The notes beneath the pieces are model-generated. The model was not told the DNA's origin, searched no databases, and saw only the letters and a list, made by a program, of their open reading frames with translations. Position numbers and translations under genes: made by a program. A stretch of DNA of 64,000 nt from Macrobrachium rosenbergii (lineage: Eukaryota > Arthropoda > Malacostraca > Decapoda > Palaemonidae), in NCBI RefSeq assembly GCF_040412425.1, contig NC_089743.1, positions 90,830,403-90,894,402 on the forward strand, written 5' to 3'. Below are positions 45,801 to 57,800 of this stretch, one piece after another. Numbering within the stretch: the first letter of the stretch is position 1; each line of letters starts with the position of its first letter.

Positions 45801-48800
45801 TGCCATTAAATCAATACTACTTTCATTATTATAACATTGTTATTTCTGACACTTTCATCTCTTTTTCTTTGATTTTTGGGTGTATGTATATTTTCTCTAT
45901 CCTGGAAGTGGACTTAACCTGTCTGCAGCTTTGTAAGCTGAGGTGTTATTCAGACAGCTGTCCCTTTATGACTAAATGCACTTTTTGTGATAAAACTGTT
46001 AAAATACTCAGGTATGCAGGTAGTGCTTGAGTTATGATAATTCGCCCTTAAAAATTCGAATTTGCGATGGGGTAAGCAATTACAGTAGTACCTATACGAC
46101 AATATATATAAAATATTTTTAAATTTCGCTTGGGCGTAGGCAGCAGCATACAGTCAGGCAGCAAGAGAGACCAAATTACAGTAGGCCAAGTTCTTCTCCT
46201 CCATCTCTCTATCCCATCTTCTAGTTAAAAAAGTAAAAGAGAATGATAAAAGTTAGTAACATTATACTCTTGTGTAAATGTGTACAGCCATAAACAACCG
46301 AACGAGAAACTGTTTTGCTTATAACCGAATCGGATAACAACAGCTGTTTTGCTTGTATTTCAACCATCATATGGTAGTAAACAATTACCATAGTTATGTT
46401 ACAAAAAATAGGACAGGACCGATATATTTTTACATTATACCCTTATTCGCTATGGATAAAAGGTCGGCAAGGAAATACACTGCTAAATTAAAGCTGCAAA
46501 TTGTAGCTGAATCTGAGTAAACAATGTTCAAGGTGCTTATGACTATAAATTATCGTGCATCGGCAACATGGATGAAACTCGACCGTAAATAAAATTGGGG
46601 AGAAAGTATTTTAATCAAAACTACTGGGCATGAAAGAACACACATTACTGCTGCTTTCGTGCCAATAAAAGATAAATATGTAAAGCTCGTATTATGATGA
46701 AATAAAGGGAAAGTACCAAATGGAATCTTGATTTTTTTCTACACAAAACAAACATGCCCCCAAATGTCCAACGTCATCTATTCACGAAAAAAATAGCTAA
46801 ATTAATTTAACAACAAGACGTATTTCAGTTATATTTCAACTTAAAAACTTTTCTTATAACGAAATAACCTTGTCCCATATAAATAAAGTATCTAGAGACT
46901 CATTTATGCTAACTAGAAGCAAGAAAAGCGCTCTGAACTGGGTTAAATACATCGAAATAAACTTACCGCTTAACTGATTTCCAAACCAAAACATTGATCG
47001 CCATGATCGCAATGTATGATACAAAAGCAGTATGAGAATACATACAATATTATTGGATACAGTAAAATAAAGCATAACATTTTAAAAGATCCACGGAAAA
47101 GATGCATATTCGTTATGTTGATATTTGTATAATACGATATTATGTGAATATAGAATACAGTATAATGTAGGCTAGGCCACTGTATATGTATACAGTATAC
47201 CATGGTGTAGGCTAAGCTAATTCTTGTTTGTTACTGAGTTTCTCTTTGTATTGAATTATCATAAGTCAATCTGCATGAACCACCAGAATTGGCTGATATT
47301 AATGGTTACCATACCGTACATGTATTAGAGTATACAGTACTTTATAGTGTAGGCTTGGCTACCATGTATACAGTATACAGTACTTTATAGTGTAGGCTAG
47401 GCTACCATATATGTATACATGGTACTGAATACCTTAGTGTAGGCTACACTGTATTAAAGATGTTCCTAGTGTTTTTAGAAGGGTTTTAAGTATTCGTGGA
47501 TTTTAGCTATTTGTGGGGGTGTGGTACACATCCCCCGTGAATACCGTGGGTTTACTGTAGTCTTCTTCTTCAACTTTATCTTTGACTTTGTCTTTTGCTG
47601 CCTTCTTCCCTTCTTCTTCTAAGGCTTGTCAGCTGAAGAATAGGAAGGCTGTCTCTCCCTCCCCTAAGAGCCATGGGGCTTCTAAGTGGCTGCCTCCCTT
47701 CACGGAGAGGCAGTGGGATCTCTCGTCAGCTCTTCCCGGCCTTCAGGCTTGGGAACCGAATCATTTGCCCCAGGGTCTTGCGTTTCAGGAGTCGCGGGCG
47801 TGCAGACTTCGATTTGCACTCCCATCGCCATTCTAGGGGGTCTGCTTCTAGACTGGTGCTGTCAGGTGCTCGACCTCATCAAGTCACACCGAGTGCTCGA
47901 GAATCTTCGGAGTCTCGTGCATCCTGAATTGCTGTCGGAGAGACCCCTCTTTGTTCCAGTTCAGGCACAGGGCGAGAGAAAGAACCAAGACATGCAAGTG
48001 TCTCAGTTCTTCGTGCCAGTACTGAGTTTTGAGTGCTCGATCCGTTCCGAAACAGTGCTTGGTCAGCTTCCCAGCCTGGTGTCTTAGTACCGAGGGTTCG
48101 AACGCCTGGAGAAGCAAGGAGGAGGTTCCCTTCAGAGGTCCTGCAGGACTTCTGAGGAACTACCTCTCTTTGGAGAGGCAGTGTGTTCTCTCGTTTGGCT
48201 CTTCCCAGCCCTTGGGGTCGGGAACTGTTTCACATGGCTGTACCTAATTGCAGGTTAGAATACAACCCACAGTTTTGTTAACATGACCAAATCTGTGTCA
48301 GACCACTTGTTAGCCCAAAGATTTGTGTTGTACACATATCCATATTATCCAACAGGGCCTACTGGTTCAGTGTTTTGTCAAGTTCAGGCATAATTTGGAT
48401 CTTCTGGGGATGAGTCCTCCCACCTAAGTATCTGATTAGCTGATCAGGTTAATGCAAAGTAATGGTTTTTGTGTTGAAACAAATTGAATTTTAAAACACA
48501 AAATTAGTTTTTACACATAAAAACCCATTACTTGTAAAAATTTGCCCATCTTGCAAATCCCTCCAAACTGCAGCTGGTGCAGATTTCATTGAGCACGACC
48601 AGTTTTCACTGCAAGAGGTGTTATAGGACCAGGATGCATACTCAGATAGATGGATAGGGAGCCTCATCTTCTTCTGGTGTATATTTGAAGAAGTCTGCTA
48701 CTTCAGAAAGACTATCTTAAAATACATGTTATGGATTTGTATGTGGAAAACTAATTTTATTCTGAAAAGATTAAATACTTCCCTCCCCCCTTAGTACAGT

Positions 48801-51800
48801 GGATATAACCCCCCCCATTATTGCATTGTCAAAAACTAAGTACAGTTGTACTATGAGCATTAGAAATTCATGCCCATTAAATCTGAGTGTCAACTGGAAC
48901 ATCCAAAAGGTCAATTAGTGCTTAGAGGTCAAAAGCTGACAACAGCATAAGAAATAGACATACATAAAGTAATACAACTATTGTAAATTACAATGTTTTG
49001 GTTATATTTTAGATATTTTAGTAATGCAACAATATTCTTTCTTATGAAGAAAGAACTATGATTTTGTAATGTTTTTGATACAATGCTTAACTTAATTATG
49101 AAGTTTTTCTCATTATTATTATTATTATTATTACTATTATTATTATTATTATTCACATAAATGTGTCCAGTATAGGAACAGAAATAGAAATTGAAGAAGG
49201 AATAATGAAACAAAGGTGAAATTAATCCTATAGAAAAAGTAATGAAGTCAAAGGGAGAAGAAATTTACATGTTTAGATAAAGGAATATATTACGTGTAAT
49301 ATTTATTTTTTATTTATTTATTTAACCATTTTACATGCCTAGGAGTTATGGTCTAAAATGTTTTGGGACCCTGATCTAGAAGATCTAAGTGTAATAAGAG
49401 TGCAATGTAATCTTTGTGTAAGCCTTGTAAAAAGGTGGTGGTGAGGAGTGCAACACCTAATGATTAGTAATATCAACTGAAATGATTTTCTAAAATTGGT
49501 GTATGAACTCTGTATTTTGAGTAGATGAATGAGAAGCTTATTGAACAAAAAATCTGCTGACCATTGACAGTCAGTCATTAGACGTTTGTATGCTCCTGCA
49601 CACTGACAGACACAAATAATTTTTTTCACCATGCTTTCATCTACAGAGAAAGAAGACCACTCAGGGTGGTGGGAATTGACAATAGTGGTAACCCAGTATG
49701 AATGAGCTGCTGCTGAGAGGGAGTTGAAGCTCAGTTCTTCCGCCAGTTTCGTCATTACGCAAAAAGTCTTTTGTCAGAAGTTTCAGACATGCATTTCAAA
49801 CATTTTTCCTCCTTGTTTTGTCTTATTTCATCATCAAGGATAATCTGAGAGAATGTCAGCATCTTATGCATTTTATGTTTATTTCTTAAATGATGAAAAT
49901 CTCATGTGATTGTCACCGCATAGTTTTCCATCTTTATTGAAATTTTCACTACAGTACCTGCACTGTCAGCTTAGTTGTATTCAGTGATTATGGCACACAG
50001 TTGCTGAGCAACCACTTCTACTCTTCTGCTGCCTTTTTTAACCAGAGAAATAGCACCTACAGGTTGACTGCGTACCACAGTATTTTCCTTTAATCCCTCT
50101 TTTAGTTTTTAAATTGGGCATTTTAGAAACAAGGTCATTACCAAATGTCTTGAGTTGACAATGTAAGATTTTATGTTATGACTGTTTATGTATTATGATT
50201 GTCTATTTATGTATTATGATTGTCTAAATGAATGTCTGGTGCACTTGGAAGTTCATTGCTGCACATTATGCTTAGATAATGCAATTTTATGTAATGTTCT
50301 TGAATCCATACTTTTGATTATTTTTGATTGTTAATTATAACCTCATATGAACCTGGTTTATAGTACATACAAACACTTAACTTAAATATGCCAACATGGA
50401 GTACATTCCAAGTCATGTACACTTCTGCAATGTTACAAATTTGAAATTATATTTGCATCTCAAGGATAAGCCTCTTGCTTTACTTATGCTTCTCAGTCAC
50501 TGTACATGAAAAGCCCGTCTAAAAGAATAGTCACAGTATTTTATAAGGATTTGCTGTGGATTTGTAGACCTTTGCTCAGTGAATTTTTGTCAGATTTTAA
50601 ATCTGTTTACACACTTTTGTAACTGTTTTCCATACCCATTTTGTAATTTCATTGTATTTAGTTCATGTGAAGTTTAAGTATCTCTCCTGATTCTTTGTCA
50701 TGTGCAGGTGACCTGACAAATTCAAAAACATATGGAGTGAAAATTGCTGAGCTTCCGGAAGAGTGGTCTATTTATAGGCGTGCTGTGAAGGAACGAATCG
50801 GTCGTAACATTTCTTCTATTTGGTTGGACATTGCAGGAAATCACGGTAAATGTTAAGTTTTTCTTGGTATCGTATTCATTTGTACTAAACACCATAAATA
50901 TTTGTAAGCATAAATTACTTAAAATACTTTGGCACCAACTTTATTTAATATTTGTGGTAAATGATATTGTTTTTCCCCTCAGATAATTTTGACGAAGTGG
51001 CACACTCTTATTTCAAGGCTAACGCTGTGCAGTCATCCTTCACAGCATCAAGAACAGCCATAGGGGTCACTGTGGCTGGCACTGGAGGACAGAATGTTAC
51101 TTTTCTCCCTGTTGATGCCTCTTTGAAACCTGGAATTCGAGCATACAATTTTCTAGGGTATCTCCCAGAGGATGAATTTAAAAATCTGCATCGAGCAGCC
51201 GAAGGCAAGTATTGTGCACTAGGAAGGCATTGTAGATTCTCTTTGCTACATTTCCTTCATTCAAGTTCGTATAAGTTTTTCATCCAAATGTAAGTTACTT
51301 AACACATGAGATGTGTTTGAAACATTTGGTTACATTTAAGTATAAGTCACTGCAAATGTTTGTTACATAATATTTTTGACTGAGATAGGGAATCAGTACC
51401 ATCTTCCCAACAAACCAAAAATTTACTATTTCATATTAACTACGTGTATATGGCAATAAATTAAACCATTTAGGTGCAGGATAGACTACAAATGCTAACA
51501 TTCAATGTAAACAGCATCAAGCAAATCATCATTATTTGTTAGAATGCTTGTAGCTTATAATAGTGTACATGAAGATCATAGCATTGTACTCTGTCATCAT
51601 GCATATGTCTTCGAAGTGTGTTTTTTGTTCACGTATGTATTGGGAAAAAACATAACAGATACTGTAAATGTAGTGTACTTCATGAATGAAACACCAGAAT
51701 TGTACTTAAAAATCATCATGTAAAGAATATCAGGAATTTATGTCTGTTAATCATATATACGTACAGTATTTTGCTATAGATGATATTATTATTACTTGGG

Positions 51801-54800
51801 ATGAGCCTAAACCCCTTATTTAAGGGGATACGTGCCACAACCCCCACAAATAGTGAAAATCCACGAATACTTAAAACCCCCCTCTTAAAACACTTATAAC
51901 TGCCTATCTTGAAAGTTGGCACACCAAATGTATACCTTAAACTATCATCCTACATCAAATATACCTTAAACTATTATCCTGTTATTACTGTATTAATCTT
52001 TGAAATGATATTATTAATATCATTTCAATGTCATCTTAAACATTACCCTTAAAAATATACGACGTATACTGTATGGCTTACAGCTACATGTGAAAACTAT
52101 AATCCATGTACTCACATTTTTCTTTCATACAGTTACTATTCAAGCCACCCTGTTTTACAGGGGAAACATTGGTATGTTCATAATTCTCAAGAGAGAAAGA
52201 GAGAGAGAGAGAAGAAAAATACAAATGCACATTAAAAATACAGTATTTAATAATAAGATACTTAAATCTTAATATGGGTTGATTATAGATGATGATGATG
52301 AATTAGCCGTGCAGTCTGATGAATAATGATGAAGATATGACTGCACAGCAAAGCAGAGGCACCTCTCCTCTGAGGGTGCCTCTTCCCCTTCTTCAGGAGG
52401 CATCAGGGGTTTGGGAGGCTTTGGAGGGTCCTTCTTTGTATGTTTAATAAGCGAGTGATAAGCAGCTGCTGTCGCTGCTTCTTCGTGCTGATGAAGGCTT
52501 GATCATAAGATGCCAGTGCTGCATCAAGGACATTTGAGAATTTTAAGGAGAGTTCCATATAAGGATCCCATGCTGAAGCCACATCCTGCAGCCCCTTGAT
52601 TATCCTCTTAAGTTGGGACAGACTTTCCAAAGACAGGCCCCCATCCTCCTCCTCTCCTGAACCTGGCGTGTCTTTTTCTTCCTCCGCAGGGGAAGCAGTG
52701 GGATCTTTCATCGGCTCTTCCCAGCCTTTGGGCTTGGGAACCGGATCGCTTACCTCGCCAGGGTCTTGTATTTCGGGAGCCACGGATGCACAGACCTTGG
52801 TTTGTGCTCCCATCGCCAGTCCTAAGAAGTCTGCTTCTAAGACTGGTGCTGTGTCAGGGAGTCTCGAGCATCTCGAACCTGTGCCGGAGAGGCCTCTCAC
52901 CATCCCGGTTCAGTCACAGGGTGTGAGAGAAAGAGCTGAGACATGCAGGTGTCTCGGTTCTTCCTGCTGGCACTACCACCAGTGCTCAGCCAGGTTCCCA
53001 ACCTGGTGTCTCGGTCCCAAGGGTCTGAACACCTGGAGAGACAGAGAGGAAGTTCCCTGTCAGTCCTCTTCTCGTGAGTCAGCCTCGAAGAAGACTGGGG
53101 CACATCAAAAGGACAGCGCAAGTTCTCGCCAGCCAACCGTCCGTTCGACCCCACCCAGCCCCCAATCGCATTCATGAGATCAGCTCGGCACGCGCGAACC
53201 TCTCCTCTCTCCTCGGGACAGTGCTTTGCCAAGGTGTAGACGCTCTCCTGGACCCATTTTGCCACCATCACCGCGGGTTGATGAAAGGTGCATGGCCTGG
53301 CCTTCCTGCTGGCTCTGCTGGCAGGACAGGTGGGCATACCCAATCCTCCTCATCTGTCCCTTCAACCTCCTGGGGTTTTACCAGGAGGTGCGAGACAGAC
53401 AGGAGGATCTCTGTAGAGTCCTCTCCTCAGAGTTTGGCTAGGAAGGCCTACGTTCTTGGCTCGGTCCTCGTATCGACTTGGTCATACGCCCGAGTAGTTA
53501 AGGGTGGATCTAAGGGGTCTGCTGAGGTTCCCCCTTCTGCCAGGAGAGTAGATCAGGAGGACCGCACCCTGGAAGGACTCGAGGGTCCTCTTCCTCAGGA
53601 TGCAGACACCCCCGAAATACAGAGAACCTTTGCAGAGATCATCACGCTGATTTGTCAGCACAATGATCTTGGGGAAGGGGCCATGGCCTTTTCTGTGCAT
53701 TATCCTTTGTGCCTAGAAACCTTTTGGGGCCCTAAGAATGGACCAAAGGTTTCAGTGGGGATGCTGTGGTCCTTGCTCGCGAGGAGGTGCTCGACCGGGT
53801 GAATAATCTTGTCTCTGGGCAGGAGAATTAGCTTCAGTCGAACCGCTTGAACAAGCTCCTTCCCTCTCTTCTGCCTCAACAGAAGCGATTTTACACACTC
53901 GGAGGAGTCCTTGCCAACCAAGCAGGTTGACCCAAACCTCGTTCGTTTAGGCACAGGTCTCTCACTGCAGCAGCTTGTTTCGGAAGGGTCTCCCTTTTGC
54001 AGGAAGAGTCAGCAAGCCAGGAGGCTACCACCATGGCGGCCCTCCAGGCAGTCTGCTGGTTGGATCTGTGGTCATTCACAGTACCCAAGGTGGGTGCCTC
54101 CTCAGGTGCTATTGTCCCTGGAAAGGACTCCAACTTCGGGAGACTGTGCCAGTCTGGAGGTAGAGCCATCTCCTACCTTGCCCACCAAACGGCAAACCTT
54201 TGGGCAAACCTGGTGCTGAAGAGAAGGGGTGCTGTCTTGACTTGGATCGCCAGGTCTGTAGGTCCTGAGTCGGCATTGACCCTAAGGAACAGACCATTGC
54301 TGGGTTCTGCCCCTCTCTTCCCTAGAGAGTTGGTGGATGCTGCAGTGGACAAGCATCGGGCTGAAGACAGCCACTGCCTTGTCCATCAGGCAATGGCTAA
54401 GACCTCTGGGTCTTTGCGTGCCACTGCAGCCTGAGCTTCAGGTCAGGGTAGCACTTCTTCAGCCCTAAGAAGACCCAGACTTGAAGGGTAGCAGCAGGAA
54501 CACCCAGCCTTTGAAGGGCAGCCACAGGAAAACCCAGCCTTCTTCTGCCGGAAAGGGCAAGCAGTCGCGCCCCTTTCAGCCCGCTTTCCAGTCGGAAAAG
54601 GGGCCAAGGGAAGAAGAAGGGAAAACTTTGGCTGCATTCCCCTCCAGCTGCTGCCATTGGTGGGAGGGAACCTGTCGAGCCATTAGGCAACATGGCAGCG
54701 ATACGGGGCGAAACCTGGATAGTGGATGTCCTTCGGAGAGGATATCTGCTCCCCCTCGAATCTCGGCCACCCCTCTCCAACTCTCCAGTTCATCTCCTAA

Positions 54801-57800
54801 CCTACGTTCCTGGTTCGCTGAAGGATCTCACGCTCAGGCAAGAAGTGCAAGCCATGTCGGATCGGTTCCCAGGCTTTTGCAGCTGTCTTTCTCATAGAGA
54901 AAGCCTCAGGGGGTTGGAGACTGATCATAGACCTCTCTCCTTGAAACGATTCATTGGCCAGACTCAGTTCATGATGGAGATGGTGCACTCCGTGCTTGCC
55001 TCCATCAGGGAGAACGACTTCATACTTACTGTAGACTTGAAGGATGCATATTTCCAAATACCCATCCATCCATCCCCCTGCAGATACCTTCGCTTTATAC
55101 TCAGGGAGTCAGTGTTCCAGTTCAAGGCACTCTGTTTTGGGCTTTCAACCACTCCTCAGGTGTTCATGCAAGTGTTCACCCTGGTGTCAGCTTGGGCTCA
55201 TTCACGCGTGGTACATCTGTTGAGGTATCTCAATGATTGGCTTGTTCTGGCGAGCTCCCACTCGCAGTTGCTTCAGGACAGGGATTGGCTCCTCAAGTTT
55301 TGCCGCAGTGTAGGGATTGCAGTAAATCTCAAGAAGTCTGATCTCACCCCCAAGTAGAAGATAAAATACCTGGGCATGCTGATAGATATGGTAGCAGCAA
55401 GAGTCTTCCCCTCAGACTCTCGTATCAGCAGGCTCAGGAAGGCAGCACAGCTGTTCCTTTCTCGACGGGAGCAGCCAGCTTGGCAATGGCAAGTTGTCAT
55501 CGGTCACCTGTTGTCCTAGGAGAATCTGGTCCCTCATGGGCCACTTCACCCTCATTCTCTACAGTGGAGACTAAAGGAGTACTGGTCCTGGTATCGAGAT
55601 CCTCATTCCTTTCTCATTCCTCTCGGAGGAAATGAGAGAGGATTTACTGTAGACTGGTGACTGGATGACAGGAACCTCTTAATAGACTCCCCCTCTGGAC
55701 ATGCTTCTGTTCTCAGATGCATTGACCGGAGGATGGGCCGCACACTTGAAGGAGTTGCTGACTTCAGGAGTGTGGAACTGAGATGACAAGCACCGTCACA
55801 TCAGTATCCTGGAGTTCAAGGCGGCCTTCCTGGCCCTCCAAGAGTTTCAGGGTCAAGTGATGGGATACTCTGTTGTGTTGATGAGCAACAACACCACAGT
55901 GGTGGCATATGTCAACAAGCAGGGGGATCTCGTATCCCTTCCACTTCACCAGTTGGCAATGCAGGTGCGTGAGTGGGTGGTGGCTCATTCGGTAGAGCTG
56001 TCAGCCAGATACATTCCGGGCAAGAGGAATGTAGTGGCAGACAAGCTCAGCCACCAGAATCAAGTGATAGGGACGGAATGGTCTCTTCACACGGACATCA
56101 CGGAGAGGTTGTTCAGTCTGTGGGGCCGTCCAGTCATAGATCTGTTCGCCACCCAGCACAACAGAAAACTTCAGGTCTTCTGTTCCGTCGTGCTGGACCC
56201 ATGGGCCGCTGCAGAGGATGCTTTTCAGCACCCATGGGACAACCTTGACGTCTATGCCTTCCCTCCTTTTGTCTGATTCGCAGGGTCATCAGCCAAGTGT
56301 TGGTCACCCTGAATCTCAGGATGATTCTGGTGGCTCCCAAAAGGCTGCTGGCCATTTGGTATCTTGACCTGCTAGCTCTGCTCTCTGAGACACCGAGAGA
56401 GATTCCTCCCTAGCCCAGCCTTCTGTGTCAACCCCACGTAGAACATTACCACCAGGCAGTGCAGTCCCTGTGTCTTCACAGCTGGCAGTTATCCAGCATC
56501 TCTTTTGAGCGAGAGGGTTTTTGCGCCGTGCAGCAACAGAGATGGCTGGATACCTCAAACAGTCCTCTGCAGCAGTATACCAGGGAAAGTGGGCTGTCTT
56601 CTGTGGTTGGTGTCATGGATGGGGTCTCTCTCTGGTTGGAGCTACTATTCAGCAGGTCGTGGATTTCCTCATCTTCCTCCACCGAGAGAAGCTTTTCTCT
56701 GTTTCGGCCTGTGAAAGGCTATAGGGCCACACTCAGTCTAGTCTTGCAGCTGAGAGATGTAGACATCTCCTTTCGAGATTTCACTACTGATGAGAAACTT
56801 TGAAAGGTCTTGCCCAGCTAGGGACCTCAGGCCCCTTGCGTGGGATGTGACTCGTTTTGAGGAGCCTAACTCGTGCACTGTACAAGCCTTTACGAGAGTC
56901 ATCTGACAAGGATCTGACCCTCATGACCGTCTTCCTGCTTGCCCTGGTATCGGCGAAGAGAGTAGAACTGCATGGACTTTCCTTTGATGTTAAACACTCG
57001 AGGGGATGGGGATCAGTTACGCTCTATTTTGTCCCGGATTTCGTAGCGAAGACTCAGATGCTAGGTTTGAGTCCTTCACGATCCCCTTCCTAGGGGACTT
57101 TGTAGATAATGACCCAGACGAGATGCTACTTTGTCCTGTAAGAGGGCTGTGGCACTATCTGAAGAGGACTTGTCATCCCCAGCCTGAGTGTCGAAGACTC
57201 TTCGTTAGCACTGGCTCATCCAAGAAAGAAATGTCCGAGAACATGATTTCTTTCTGGTTTCATCAGGTTATGAGGAGAGTTTACTCTACTACTGTCGGAG
57301 ACGACACTGATACCTTCCGCCTGAGAGCTCATGAAGTCAGGGGCATTGGTCCAACCCTTGCATTCTGGAAGAACCTGTCGGTTCCTCAGGTACTGAAAGT
57401 AGGGGTGTGGTCTCGACAGACCACTTTCACTTCTTTCTACTTTCGGGACATTGCCCACAAGTCCTTGTACATTTTTTTTTCTTGGGACCTGTGGTTGCTG
57501 CTCGACAAGTTGTGTAGCTTACCCAGCTCCTTTAACAGGACAGGGTTGCATCTCACCTAAGATGTTCGGTTGTTGATGTGAGAATGACTGTGGGAGTGAC
57601 TGGCCTCTCCTTCTTCTTCCTCTTCATCCTTCCTCTCTCCCTTCTGGGAGAGAATGGATTTGAGCCATTACATACTGGAACTGGCGATCGATGTAGGCAA
57701 GTCTGTATATTGAGCTCCCATTTTATTTTTTCTTCCAGAAATATAGAGGCAAACCCATTTCTTCCTCTAGCAAGGAGAGGAAGGAGACTCTGACAGTAAG

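Noticed and set aside
49339..49755. 138-codon minus-strand frame in TMEM62 intron 2
   Set aside because: No domain, signal peptide or repeat relation was seen; a chance frame in intronic DNA is more likely.
51205..51293. Exon 4 reading on through the donor to the stop at 51291, or using GT at 51209
   Set aside because: Read-through lacks homology after the AAE residues, and GT at 51209 shifts the frame to a stop soon after the exon 5 acceptor. The GC donor gives a continuous, family-like protein.
53891..54298. Minus-strand frames opposite Gag of element E
   Set aside because: The plus strand encodes the conserved Gag C-terminal domain; the minus-strand frames are antisense shadows.
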